NCBI RefSeq assembly: GCF_001650025.1
Contig: NZ_LVVY01000063.1
Coordinates: 1-64,000, forward strand
Origin: Devosia elaeis
GTDB lineage: Bacteria > Pseudomonadota > Alphaproteobacteria > Rhizobiales > Devosiaceae
DNA: 64,000 nucleotides
Direction of reading: 5' to 3'
In this document: positions 24,950 through 33,578 of the stretch, piece after piece
Layout of the letters: every line of letters starts with the position of its first letter
Position numbering within the stretch: position 1 is the first letter of the stretch
Program-made: the position numbers and the translations under genes
Notes under the pieces: generated by a model
The model's database searches: none
Told to the model about the DNA's origin: nothing
What the model saw: only the letters and a program-made list of their open reading frames with translations

Positions 24950-25776
24950 CCCTGACACAGGCCGGGCTTCCCGCCGCCTCGCTCACCGAACTGGCGGTGG
25001 AGGCCGCTATCGCGGCAGCCGAGGTGATCTGCGCGGTCTATCACCGGCCGATCCACGTGGTGACCAAGGATGACGGCTCGCCGGTGACGGAAGCCGATGC
25101 TGCGGCCGAGGCGGTCATCATCGCCCATCTCAAGGCCAGCGGACTGCCGGTTCTGGGGGAGGAGAGCGTCGCGGCCGGCATCGTGCCGGTGCTGGGCGAG
25201 CGCTATTTCATCGTCGATCCGCTGGACGGCACCAAGGAATTCATCAAGCGTAATGGCGAGTTCACCGTCAATATCGGCCTGGTGGACCAGGGCCGTCCGG
25301 TGATGGGCGTGGTGTTGGCGCCCGCGAGCGGGGAAATCTTCGTCGGCGATGCCGGTGGCGCCTGGGCCGGCAAGGTCGTGGACGGCGTGGTGACCGGGCG
25401 GGCCCCGATCAGCGTCGGCTGGCTGGAGCGGTTGCGCATCGTGGCCAGCCGCTCGCATGGCCATGAAGCGCTGGAACAGCTCTGCCGCACGCTGGACGTC
25501 GAAAGCGACGTGTCGGTCGGCTCCTCGCTCAAATTCTGCCTGCTGGCGCGGGGGGATGCCCAGCTTTACCCGCGCTTTACCCCGACTTGCGAATGGGATA
25601 CCGCCGCCGGCCAGGCCGTGCTTGAAGCGGCGGGCGGCGCAGTCGTCACCCTGGACGGCGCACCGATGCGCTACGGCAAGGGCGAACTGGGTTTCCTCAA
25701 TCCCTATTTCGTTGCCGCCGCCAGCATGGAGCTGGCGCAGAAGGCCGCGGCCGAGATGCGTGTGCTGCTGGGATAG
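24946..25776 (+). CDS. cysQ: 3'(2'),5'-bisphosphate nucleotidase
   Basis: Hydrolyses PAP or PAPS-type nucleotides to AMP and phosphate in sulphate assimilation. Inositol-monophosphatase fold, 276 residues. Metal-binding motifs are GEES (about 67-70), DPLDGTKEF (about 91-99) and CEWDTAAGQAVLEAAGG (about 222-238). The start at 24946 is set by the ATGA overlap with nadC; the very long frame running upstream is a shadow. The coupling with nadC is unusual functionally and may be chance of operon packing. Confidence 0.92.
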   Translation: MTLTQAGLPAASLTELAVEAAIAAAEVICAVYHRPIHVVTKDDGSPVTEADAAAEAVIIAHLKASGLPVLGEESVAAGIVPVLGERYFIVDPLDGTKEFIKRNGEFTVNIGLVDQGRPVMGVVLAPASGEIFVGDAGGAWAGKVVDGVVTGRAPISVGWLERLRIVASRSHGHEALEQLCRTLDVESDVSVGSSLKFCLLARGDAQLYPRFTPTCEWDTAAGQAVLEAAGGAVVTLDGAPMRYGKGELGFLNPYFVAAASMELAQKAAAEMRVLLG

Positions 25777-25803
25777 GCAGATTAGCGAGGGGATCCGAGT
25801 CCA

Positions 25804-25896
25804 GAAGACCTCATGGTGAGCCTGTCAAACCACGAGGTCGGGAACGAGATGGTGCCGCGACCCCGTCCTTCGACGGGCTCAGGATGAGGTCTACTG
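25804..25896 (+). repeat. ACCTCATGGTGAG repeat, two-arm copy
   Basis: Arm 1 GAAGACCTCATGGTGAGCCT...CACGAGGTCGGGAAC (25804-25844), arm 2 CCGTCCTTCGACGGGCTCAG...GAGGTCTAC (25864-25896). Arm 1 can pair with arm 2 (GACCTCAT/ATGAGGTC). Same layout as 35410-35507. It fills much of the 328-base gap before the PadR gene; the rest of that gap holds the PadR promoter region. Confidence 0.7.
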
Positions 25897-26050
25897 AAAG
25901 ACAGCCCAGCCTAGGTGTTTTTGTCGCACCTGCCTTGCGAGAAAGCGGGGCTCTCGCCCGGAAAATGGCGGCCTAAGCTGCCGTTCTGCAACCAGCGCTT
26001 AACTGATCTGCATAATTGCCACGCTCGTATCGCTTGCAGCGTGATCGGCC

Positions 26051-26087
26051 GACATATATAGGCCCGACATATATCGGGCCGTCATAT
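26051..26087. promoter_or_regulatory. PadR operator candidate
   Basis: GGCCCGA-CATATA-TCGGGCC (26061-26080) has perfect 7-bp arms. GACATATAT occurs at 26051 and again at 26066, 15 bases apart, and a degenerate GTCATATG follows at 26081. The AT-rich cores are exceptional here. It ends 25 bases before the PadR start, so it probably covers the promoter of the regulator-pump operon. Confidence 0.6.
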
Positions 26088-26104
26088 GCCCGTGGGAAAG
26101 GTCG

Positions 26105-26653
26105 ATGAACGTCAGAACGCTTTGCCTCTCGATCCTCTATAATGGGGAAGCGAGCGGTTACGATATTCGCCGGATGTGCACGGAAGAGGAATTCGCCTAT
26201 TTCGTGGAGGCCAGCTATGGCTCGATCTATCCGGCCCTGGGCAAGCTCGAAGAGGACGGCCTGGTGACGAGCCGGACCGAGCAGCAGGACGGCAAGCCGG
26301 CGCGCAAGGTCTATTCGATCACCAATGCGGGGCGGCAGGCTTTTGCCGAGCAATTGGCCGAGCCCCTGGGCGAAGACATGTTCCGCAGCCCGTTCCTGCT
26401 GTTCGCGCGCTTTGCCCATATCCTGCCGCGCGAATTGGTGGAGCAGCGCTGCGCCGAATTCCTGAGCCGTACCGCCGGCAAGCTTCAGCAACTCAAGGAT
26501 GCTGGGGGCCGATACGAGTGCAATCCCGCCGACAAGTGGGTCATCGATTACGGTCATGCGGTGCTGGAGGTTGCGGAGCGACATTTCCGCACCCATATGC
26601 ACGAACTGATCACAATGGCGCGAGCCGAGCCGCGTAAGGACGCGGCGGAATAA
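26105..26653 (+). CDS. PadR-family transcriptional regulator
   Basis: Encodes 182 residues. The N-terminal winged helix reads LCLSILYNGEASGYDIRRM, EASYGSIYPALGKLEEDGLVTS and RKVYSITNAGRQAF, the PadR signature (about residues 6-80). The C-terminal half is helical and probably dimerises. PadR proteins usually repress pump or phenolic-stress genes and are released by small ligands. It is first in an operon with an RND pump (16 bases to the adaptor gene). ATG 26105 follows GGAAAGG. Confidence 0.9.
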   Translation: MNVRTLCLSILYNGEASGYDIRRMCTEEEFAYFVEASYGSIYPALGKLEEDGLVTSRTEQQDGKPARKVYSITNAGRQAFAEQLAEPLGEDMFRSPFLLFARFAHILPRELVEQRCAEFLSRTAGKLQQLKDAGGRYECNPADKWVIDYGHAVLEVAERHFRTHMHELITMARAEPRKDAAE

Positions 26654-26669
26654 GGGGCGAGATCTTCCG

Positions 26670-27893
26670 ATGCGTGCAGTGTTTTCCTATGGACTGGCCT
26701 TTGTGATCCTGCTGCTGGCGGGCGCATGGCTGGCAACCGGCACCCTGGTCCAGGGTGGCCAGGGACCGGGCAATGGCGAGCGGCCGATCATCTCGGTCAT
26801 CGAGGGCGAAGAGCACGGGCCGATCGCCAATGCGCTCGGCGATGCCGGGCTTCTGGCCGAGCACCATCAGCCCGAGGTGGACCCGGCGCTGACCATAGCC
26901 CAGCGCAACGAGGTCACGATCGGCGCCGGCGCGCCACTGCAAAGCGTGCGCACCCAGGTCTTCACCGCCCAGCCCATGCCAATCGAAGTGCCGCTGCGCG
27001 GCCGCACCGAGGCCAAGGCGACCGTGACCGCGGTGGCCGAGATTACAGCCAGCGTCGATGTGGTGCATGTCGCCAAGGGCCAGCGCGTCAGTGCCGGCGA
27101 CCTGCTCTGCACGCTGGACCAGGGCACCCGCGCCGCTGCATTGGCTCAGGCCGAAGCAGCGCTGGCGCAGGCGCAATTGAGCTTCAACACCAATGCCGAC
27201 CTGCGTGAGCGCGGGCTTGCCGCGCCCAACAGCGCCAAAGCCGAAGAAGTGGCGCTGGCCCAGGCCCAGGCCGGGCTCGACAATGCCAAGGCGGAAATGG
27301 ATCGTACCGAGATCAAGGCCAAGGTGGACGGGCTGGTGCAGGACCCGGTGGCCGTGGCCGGCTCGATGCTGAACCCAGGCTCGCCCTGCGCCACCATCGT
27401 GCAGCTCAACCCCATCGTCTTTACCGGCATGGTGCCCGAGGCCCATGTCGCCCTGGCGAAGACGGGGCTGACCGCCAATATCAAGACCGTGACCGGCCAG
27501 AATGTCGAAGGCAAGGTGACCTATATTGCCTCGGTAGCCGACAATGCCACCCGCGCCTTCCGCGCCGAGATCGAAATTCCCAATGACGATTTCGCCATCC
27601 GCGACGGGGTGACCGCCGAGGCCGTGGTCAATATCGGCACCGCGCCGGGGCACCTGCTGCCACAATCTGTCCTGACGCTGGACGACGATGGGGTGCTGGG
27701 GGTGCGCGCGGTGGAGAACGGCGTGGTGGCCTTCTATCCGATCACCATCGTCAGCGACACGCGGAACGGCGTCTGGGTGACCGGGCTGCCGGCCAGCATC
27801 GAGGTCATCACCATCGGCCAGGAAAATGTAACGGCCGGGCAGCATGTTGAAGCCAGCCCGGCCGCCCCCGCCACCGCAACCAGTGCCAGCTAG
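26670..27893 (+). CDS. RND efflux periplasmic adaptor (membrane fusion protein)
   Basis: Links the inner-membrane RND pump to an outer-membrane channel; 407 residues. One N-terminal membrane anchor (about 5-25). The lipoyl/hairpin region is at about 125-215 (GRTEAKATVTAVAEITASVDVVHVAKGQRVSAGDLLCTLD, then an Ala-rich coiled-coil hairpin AALAQAEAALAQAQ). Beta-barrel and membrane-proximal domains follow (IKAKVDGLVQD; AEIEIPNDDFAIRDGVTAEAVV). Cys at LLC is not a lipobox. The C-terminal tail is Ala/Pro/Thr-rich. Located 11 bases before the pump gene. Confidence 0.9.
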   Translation: MRAVFSYGLAFVILLLAGAWLATGTLVQGGQGPGNGERPIISVIEGEEHGPIANALGDAGLLAEHHQPEVDPALTIAQRNEVTIGAGAPLQSVRTQVFTAQPMPIEVPLRGRTEAKATVTAVAEITASVDVVHVAKGQRVSAGDLLCTLDQGTRAAALAQAEAALAQAQLSFNTNADLRERGLAAPNSAKAEEVALAQAQAGLDNAKAEMDRTEIKAKVDGLVQDPVAVAGSMLNPGSPCATIVQLNPIVFTGMVPEAHVALAKTGLTANIKTVTGQNVEGKVTYIASVADNATRAFRAEIEIPNDDFAIRDGVTAEAVVNIGTAPGHLLPQSVLTLDDDGVLGVRAVENGVVAFYPITIVSDTRNGVWVTGLPASIEVITIGQENVTAGQHVEASPAAPATATSAS

Positions 27894-27904
27894 GGATTTC
27901 CCAG

Positions 27905-30900
27905 ATGCTCGATTTCATCGAACGAATCCTCAGGATGCCGCGTGTCGTCCTGACGATCATGGTGATCATCCTGGCGGCCGGCGCCAGCGCCTATATGTCG
28001 ATGCCCAAGGAAAGCTTCCCGGCCATCGACGTGCCCTATCTTTATGTGTCGATCAGCCAGACGGGCGTGTCGCCGCGCGACGCGGAGAACCTCTTGGCCA
28101 AGCCGGCCGAGGAGGAACTGGCCAACCTGCCGGGGCTGCAGAATATCAGCTCGACCTCCACCACCGGGCATGCCTCGGTGTTCCTGGAATTCGACATCAA
28201 CACCGACAAGGACAAGGCGCTGCAGGATACGCGCGCGCGCATGGATGCGGTGAAGGCCAAGCTCCCCGCCGATGCCGACGATCCCACGGTCAACGAAATC
28301 GATCTCGTCGGCATGCCGATCATCTCGGTGGCCGTCTATGGCTCGGCCCCGGAAAAGGAACTGGTGCGCCGCGCCGAGCAGTTGCAGGACGCGCTGGAGG
28401 GCATTGCCGAGGTGCGCGAGGCTACCCTGTCGGGCGCCCGCAAGGAGCAGCTGGAAGTCCGCATCGACCTGCTGCGGCTGGAAGCCTATGGGCTGACCGC
28501 CAACCAGCTTCTCGACGCGCTGGCCCGCAACAACATGGTGGTGCCGGCCGGCACGCTCAATACCGGACAGGGCTCGTTCAATATCGAGGTTCCGGGCCTG
28601 ATCACCAATCCCGAGGACGTCTATAACCTGCCGCTCAAGACCGATGGCAACACCATCGTCACTTTCGGCCAGGTGGCCACGATCACCCGCACCCTGGCGG
28701 ATGCGACCGAATATACGCAGGTCAATGGCTCCCCTGCCCTGATCCTGGGCATCTCCAAGAAGCTGGGCACCAATATCATCGACGTGTCCGACAAGGTGCG
28801 CGCCACCACCGAGGAAGCGGCCAAGGACTGGCCCTCGGGCGTGACCTATTCCTTCTTCCTCGACCAGGCCGAGACCACCACCGCCCTGTTCCGCTCGCTG
28901 GAAGCGGCGGTGCTGACCGCGGTGGCGCTGGTGCTGATCACCTGTATCGCAACGCTGGGCGTGCGCCCCGCGCTGATGATCGGCCTGTCCATTCCGCTGT
29001 CCTTCATGATGGCCTTCCTGGTTGCCAGCGCGCTGGGCATGACCATCAACATGATGGTGATGTTCGGACTGGTAATCGCGGTGGGCGTGCTGGTGGACGA
29101 CCCCGTGGTGGTGGTCGAATATGCCGAACGAAAATTGCAGGAAGGCGTGCCCAAGCGGGAAGCCTTCATCATGGCCATGCGCAAGATGTTCATTCCGGTG
29201 GTGGGCGCCACCGCCACGACGCTGGGCGCCTTCGTGCCGCTGCTGTTCTGGCCGGGCATTATCGGCAAATTCATGAGCTATCTGCCGATGATCGTGATCA
29301 TCGTCATGGTCGCCTCGTTCATCTCGGCCCTGATCTTCATGCCCGTCATCGGCTCGGTCATCGCCTCCACCCATGTGGACAAGAAGGCCAAGGAAAAGGC
29401 CGACGTGGTGATGTATCCGGACAAGTTCGACACCTCCAGGGTGACCGGGATGACCGGCATCTATGTCCGGATCATGGACAAGCTGCTGCATTGGCCGCTG
29501 CCGACGCTGGCGGTGGGCTTCGGCATCATCGCCACCATTTTCGTGGCCTATTCGATGAACCCCACCGGCACCGAGGCCTTCCCCGCCTCGGAACCCGAAT
29601 TCGCCACGGTGGCCGTGGTGGGACGGGGCAATTATTCGCCCGAAGAAATCCGGGCCATGATGGTGGAGGTCGAGGACCAGCTGTTGCAGGTGCACGGCAT
29701 CCAGGACGTGATCATGCAGTTCGGCACGACCGGCGCCTTCGGCTCGCTGCCCCCCGACACGATCGGCAATTTCCAGCTGCAATTGACCAATTGGAACCAT
29801 CGCGTCCCTGCCACGGAAATCTTCGCCGATATCCGCGAGCGGGTGGCCGGCTTTGCCGGGCTCGACGTGCAGGTGCTGGCGGCCGAGAACGGCCCGCCGG
29901 CCGGCAAGGATATCAACCTGCGGGTGGAAAGCACCAATTACGACGACCTGGTGCCGGTGGTGACCGCGATCCGCAATCACCTGGAAACCTGGCCGGAAGC
30001 GGTGGATATCGAAGATGGCCGCCCCTCGCCCGGCATCGACTGGCAGATCACCGTCAATCGCGCCGAAGCGGGCACCTATGGGGTCGGGGTGCGCGAACTG
30101 GCGCCCTATGTGCAGCTCATCACCTCGGGCGTGAAGCTGGGCACCTATCGCGACGCCGAAAGCGGCGACGAGCTGGATATCCGCGTGCGCCTGCCGCGGG
30201 AGGAGCGCACTTTCGACGCGCTCGATTCCATGCGGATCGCCACGGCGGAGGGCCTGGTGCCGGTGTCCAACTTCATCGAGCGCAAGGCCGTGCCCAAGGT
30301 GGCCAATATCCAGCGGCGCAACCAGGTCTATACGATGCCGGTTGCGGCCAGCCTCACCAACCTGCCCGAAGGCGTCTATGCCGCCGACAAGGTGCAGGAA
30401 TTGCAGGGCTGGATCGCCGAGCAGGATTTCCCGCAGACGGTGACTGTAGCCTTTGGCGGCGCCGAGGAGCAGATGGGCGATGCCAATGCCTTTATCGGGC
30501 AGGCCATGATGATGGCCATGGCGCTGATCTTCTTCATCCTGCTGCTGGAATATAACAGCTTCTACCAGGTGATGGTGACGCTCTCGACCGTGATCATGTC
30601 GGTGGCGGGCGTGCTGCTCGGCATGCTGGCCACGGGCATGAGCTTCTCGGCGATCATGACGGGCCTGGGCATCGTGGCGCTGGCCGGTATCGTGGTGAAG
30701 AACGGCATCGTGCTGATCGACACCTATAACGATTACCATCGCCACCAGGACGTGGAGGCCGTGAAGGCCATGCTGCTGACCGTCAGCCAGCGCGTGCGGC
30801 CGGTGCTGCTGACCGCGTTCCTGACGGCCCTGGGCGTGATCCCGATGTGGGCGAATGTCGAATTCGACTTCATCCGCCGCGAGATCGTCATCGGGGGCCT

Positions 30901-31246
30901 GGCAGGCTCCTGGTTCATCCACCTCTCGGCCGCCTTGGTTTCGGGCCTGTTCTTCTCCACCGCTCTGACCCTGGTGATGGTGCCGGTGATGATCACCGCG
31001 CCGACCGTGATGCGGAAGCAGTTCGGCTGGCTGGGCAGCTTGTTCGGCGCCCTGGGCGGCTGGATCGCCAGCCCCTTCCGCCGCGGCAAGGCCGTGGCCG
31101 TGCCCGCCGGCTTCGACGGCATGGCCATCGAAGTGCCCGAGGATGCGGACAGCGCCAAGCGCTATATCGTCTCCAAGGAGGCCGGGCTGACCGAAAAGGA
31201 GGCCAATGGCGTCACGGTGGTGAGCCGGAGGGATGCGGCCGAATAG
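27905..31246 (+). CDS. RND efflux pump inner-membrane subunit
   Basis: Proton-driven exporter, 1113 residues, within the range of AcrB/HAE-type pumps plus a C-terminal extension. Twelve membrane helices with two large periplasmic loops. The proton-relay pair is D398-D399 in VGVLVDDPVVVVEY on helix 4. The second half repeats the layout (ALAGIVVKNGIVLIDTYNDY). Closest in pattern to the VexF/CzcA-like COG0841 pumps with a polar C-terminus. No outer-membrane channel gene is nearby, so it must borrow a TolC from elsewhere. Control by the PadR gene is inferred from the operon. The substrate is unknown. Confidence 0.92.
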   Translation: MLDFIERILRMPRVVLTIMVIILAAGASAYMSMPKESFPAIDVPYLYVSISQTGVSPRDAENLLAKPAEEELANLPGLQNISSTSTTGHASVFLEFDINTDKDKALQDTRARMDAVKAKLPADADDPTVNEIDLVGMPIISVAVYGSAPEKELVRRAEQLQDALEGIAEVREATLSGARKEQLEVRIDLLRLEAYGLTANQLLDALARNNMVVPAGTLNTGQGSFNIEVPGLITNPEDVYNLPLKTDGNTIVTFGQVATITRTLADATEYTQVNGSPALILGISKKLGTNIIDVSDKVRATTEEAAKDWPSGVTYSFFLDQAETTTALFRSLEAAVLTAVALVLITCIATLGVRPALMIGLSIPLSFMMAFLVASALGMTINMMVMFGLVIAVGVLVDDPVVVVEYAERKLQEGVPKREAFIMAMRKMFIPVVGATATTLGAFVPLLFWPGIIGKFMSYLPMIVIIVMVASFISALIFMPVIGSVIASTHVDKKAKEKADVVMYPDKFDTSRVTGMTGIYVRIMDKLLHWPLPTLAVGFGIIATIFVAYSMNPTGTEAFPASEPEFATVAVVGRGNYSPEEIRAMMVEVEDQLLQVHGIQDVIMQFGTTGAFGSLPPDTIGNFQLQLTNWNHRVPATEIFADIRERVAGFAGLDVQVLAAENGPPAGKDINLRVESTNYDDLVPVVTAIRNHLETWPEAVDIEDGRPSPGIDWQITVNRAEAGTYGVGVRELAPYVQLITSGVKLGTYRDAESGDELDIRVRLPREERTFDALDSMRIATAEGLVPVSNFIERKAVPKVANIQRRNQVYTMPVAASLTNLPEGVYAADKVQELQGWIAEQDFPQTVTVAFGGAEEQMGDANAFIGQAMMMAMALIFFILLLEYNSFYQVMVTLSTVIMSVAGVLLGMLATGMSFSAIMTGLGIVALAGIVVKNGIVLIDTYNDYHRHQDVEAVKAMLLTVSQRVRPVLLTAFLTALGVIPMWANVEFDFIRREIVIGGLAGSWFIHLSAALVSGLFFSTALTLVMVPVMITAPTVMRKQFGWLGSLFGALGGWIASPFRRGKAVAVPAGFDGMAIEVPEDADSAKRYIVSKEAGLTEKEANGVTVVSRRDAAE

Positions 31247-31271
31247 GCCCGGTCCGTCCCCTGCCCTTCCA

Positions 31272-31303
31272 AAGGCCCGCAGCGATGCGGGCCTTTTCTT
31301 TTT
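31272..31303 (+). terminator. Rho-independent terminator after the RND operon
   Basis: AAGGCCCGCA-GCGA-TGCGGGCCTT perfect 10-bp stem, followed by TTCTTTTT. The end of the T-tract runs into the first operator palindrome of the toxin-antitoxin pair. Confidence 0.9.
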
Positions 31304-31344
31304 AGCTAAAATGGCCATATAGGTATTTAGCCAATTCAGCTAAA
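31301..31344. promoter_or_regulatory. Operator array of the phd-doc pair
   Basis: Perfect palindrome TTTAGCTAAA at 31301-31310, then TTTAGC-N7-GCTAAA at 31326-31344, the same half-site in two arrangements. Phd-type antitoxins bind paired palindromes of this size. The array ends 10 bases before the antitoxin start and overlaps the ribosome site region (AAAGGAG). Confidence 0.7.
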
Positions 31345-31354
31345 GGAGCCCATC

Positions 31355-31594
31355 ATGGCCGAAATGTCCGCTACCGACGCCAAGAACAAGTTCGGGCAGA
31401 TGCTGGACATGGCGCAGGCCGAGCCGGTCCGCATCCAGAAGAACGGCCGCGACGTGGCCGTGGTGCTGTCGGCCGAGCAATATGCGGCTTTGCAGGCATC
31501 GGGGGGCGCCCCGAGGGTCAGGCCGGCCATCGAGGAACTGATGTCGCGGAGCGTGAAACGCAGGAAATCGCTTTATGAAGCGCTGGCCAAATAG
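31355..31594 (+). CDS. phd: Phd/YefM-family antitoxin
   Basis: Encodes 79 residues. The N-terminal DNA-binding part reads MSATDAKNKFGQMLDMAQAEPVRIQKNGRDVAVVLSAEQY (about 4-43), typical Phd/YefM. The C-terminal tail (IEELMSRSVKRRKSLYEAL) is the flexible toxin-binding helix. It binds the Doc toxin and represses its own operon. AAAGGAG lies ahead of the ATG. The toxin starts three bases after its stop. Confidence 0.88.
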   Translation: MAEMSATDAKNKFGQMLDMAQAEPVRIQKNGRDVAVVLSAEQYAALQASGGAPRVRPAIEELMSRSVKRRKSLYEALAK

Positions 31595-31596
31595 CC

Positions 31597-31980
31597 ATGG
31601 CCATCAGCTACATCACTCTCGATGAAGCATTGCGCATCCATGAAATCCTGCTTGCCGAATTTGGTGGCGCAAAGGGCATACGCGATCCGGGATTGATCGA
31701 GGCCGCGCTGCTGCGCCCGCAGACCGGCTATTATGCCGATTTGATCGAGGAAGCCGCTGCCCTCTGGGAAAGCCTGGCGATGAACCATGGCTTCATCGAT
31801 GGCAACAAGCGTGTGGCCTATGCCTGCCTCGAACTGTTCCTGCAAACCAACGGGGTCGATGTGAGCGCCGAGAACGATGAAATCGAGCGGTTCATCTACC
31901 AAAACCTTGAGGCCGGCACCTTTCGCAAGGATGTGCTGGAGGCTTGGCTCCACATCCATACGCGCGCTTTTGAGCCGTAG
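31597..31980 (+). CDS. doc: Doc/Fic-family toxin
   Basis: Encodes 127 residues. The Fic core is HGFIDGNKRVA (His64 onward), matching the Doc HxFxDGNKR pattern. Doc toxins phosphorylate elongation factor EF-Tu and halt translation. N-terminal LDEALRIHEILLAEFGGAKGIRDPGLIEAAL is also family-typical (normal start, intact length). Coupled to the antitoxin gene. It stops four bases from the convergent methyltransferase gene. Confidence 0.88.
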   Translation: MAISYITLDEALRIHEILLAEFGGAKGIRDPGLIEAALLRPQTGYYADLIEEAAALWESLAMNHGFIDGNKRVAYACLELFLQTNGVDVSAENDEIERFIYQNLEAGTFRKDVLEAWLHIHTRAFEP

Positions 31981-31983
31981 CGA

Positions 31984-32532
31984 TCACCCCAGCCCGGGCA
32001 GGAAGAACCCTGTGCGCGCCTTGTAGGCCGCGTAGTCGGACGAGAGCGGGGACGCTTCGAAATTGCGTTCCTCGAGCCGGGCGGCGGCGATGTAGAGCCA
32101 GATGAGCACGATCACGCTCGGAATGGCGAAGATGGACCAGGTGGCTATGGCCCAGCCGAACCAGAAAACGGAGTAAGACAGGTAGAAGGGGTGCCGCACG
32201 AGCCGGTATGGCCCCTGCTCGACCAGGGAATGGGGATGCTCGGGGTCGAAGACGAAGCGCAGCCTGGCCTGGCGCGAGGCCTGGATGGCCGCATAGAAAA
32301 TCCAGACGCTGAAGAGCTGGATGGCGAGCCCGGCAAGCTGGGCCGGAAGCGGCTGGGACACGAGCCAGGTCAGCGCCAGCATGATGATGGTCGATGCCGT
32401 GACGGCCGCGGCGATGACCCGCGCCCCCGATGGCATGACATCGGACGCGAAATGATTGCGCACCGACCAGATATAGGCCCCGACCACCGCGCCGCCGACC
32501 AGGGTCACCAGCCCGTCCAGTATCCATTCCAT
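31984..32532 (-). CDS. Membrane methyltransferase, isoprenylcysteine carboxyl methyltransferase-like
   Basis: Encodes 182 residues from ATG 32532 (MEWILDGLVTLVGG), with GGGGGAATG upstream; an open frame 16 codons longer has no ribosome site. Four or five membrane helices, and the C-terminal SAM-binding region LVEQGPYRLVRHPFYLSY followed by LEERNF...YAAYKART of the ICMT/PEMT superfamily. Such bacterial proteins methylate small molecules or lipids; the substrate is unknown. Convergent with doc. Confidence 0.75.
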   Translation of the reverse strand: MEWILDGLVTLVGGAVVGAYIWSVRNHFASDVMPSGARVIAAAVTASTIIMLALTWLVSQPLPAQLAGLAIQLFSVWIFYAAIQASRQARLRFVFDPEHPHSLVEQGPYRLVRHPFYLSYSVFWFGWAIATWSIFAIPSVIVLIWLYIAAARLEERNFEASPLSSDYAAYKARTGFFLPGLG

Positions 32533-32619
32533 ACGTTCATTCCCCCAGCAGCACGCATTGGCCCCTACGCCGCCTTCCATACTATCTTAACCGAGCGCGG
32601 AAACCTCTCCTATAGAGAT

Positions 32620-32644
32620 AAGTCCCATAATATATTCCGGACTT
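32620..32644. promoter_or_regulatory. Inverted repeat before the alpha/beta hydrolase gene
   Basis: AAGTCC-N13-GGACTT with an AT-rich centre (CATAATATATTCC), ending 13 bases before the start codon. It could be an operator overlapping the promoter, or an RNA hairpin near the ribosome site. Confidence 0.35.
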
Positions 32645-32657
32645 CGGAGTATATGTG

Positions 32658-33578
32658 ATGACAAGCGCCTGCCCCAAGATGCGCCTGAGCAGTGGCGGCA
32701 TCGGGTATCGCGACACGGGCGGGCCCGGCCTGCCCATCGTTTTCGTCCATGGCGTCTGCGGCAGCAAGGAAGTGTTCCGGCATCAATTTGCCGAGGCGCT
32801 GACCGGCAGCTTCCGCCTCATCGCCTTCGACCTGCCGGGCCATGGCGCATCGGACGATGCGTCCGATGCGCAGAAAAGCTATTCGATCCGCGCCCTGGCC
32901 GATACCACGCTCGACGTGATGAACTATCTGCGGCTGCCGCGGGCGCTTATCGTGGGATGGTCGCTGGGCGGCCATATCGCCATGGAATTGATGGCCCGGT
33001 TTCCCGAGCGCCTGGCTGGCGTTGTCAGTCTGGGCGCCCCGCCCCTGGCGCCCGGAAGGCTGGAGGCGATGCGCGGCTTCCGCATGCATTGGGACCTGGC
33101 CCTGGCCCGCAAGGCGGAGTTTACCACGCGCGATGCCGAGCGCTGGCAGCGCCTGTGCTATGGGCCGGATGCCGACGGCATGGATTTCGCCGCGATCCTG
33201 CGGGCCGATGGCCGCATGCGTCCGGAAGTCAGCAAAAGCCTGCTCAAGGGCGAGGTCGCCGACGAAAGACAGGTGGTGGAAACCTCGCCGGTGCCGCTAG
33301 CCATGATCAACGGCGCCGAAGACCCGATCCTGCGCGTCAGATATCTGCAGAAGCCGGCCTATGCCAATCTCTGGGAGGGGCGGCCGCATCTGATCCCCGG
33401 CGCCGGACACGCGGCATTCCTGTCGCATCCCAATAGTTTCAACGTGCTGCTGCACCGCTTTGCCAGCGAAATGGCGCTACGCTTCCCGGGCCCTTACCAG
33501 ACGGACAAGGCCAAGGTCAGCCCGCCCGATTTCGCGCGTGCAGCCGAACCCAGATCCCGCCGACGGGCCGCAAGGTAA
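32658..33578 (+). CDS. Alpha/beta hydrolase
   Basis: Encodes 306 residues from ATG 32658 (GTG 32655 is immediately upstream; GGAG at 32646-32649 serves either). Oxyanion-hole HGVCG (about 33-37), nucleophile elbow GWSLGGH (Ser about 102), acid in NGAEDPILR and His in GAGHAAFLSHP. No signal peptide, so cytoplasmic. The fold covers esterases, lactonases and haloperoxidase-like enzymes, so the substrate is not predictable. Its last 62 bases overlap the 3' end of the convergent P450 gene. Confidence 0.85.
   Translation: MTSACPKMRLSSGGIGYRDTGGPGLPIVFVHGVCGSKEVFRHQFAEALTGSFRLIAFDLPGHGASDDASDAQKSYSIRALADTTLDVMNYLRLPRALIVGWSLGGHIAMELMARFPERLAGVVSLGAPPLAPGRLEAMRGFRMHWDLALARKAEFTTRDAERWQRLCYGPDADGMDFAAILRADGRMRPEVSKSLLKGEVADERQVVETSPVPLAMINGAEDPILRVRYLQKPAYANLWEGRPHLIPGAGHAAFLSHPNSFNVLLHRFASEMALRFPGPYQTDKAKVSPPDFARAAEPRSRRRAAR

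Noticed and set aside
27890-31318. 1142-codon open frame antisense to the RND pump gene
   Set aside because: Same artefact: low-complexity His/Asp/Gly-rich translation and no start signals.
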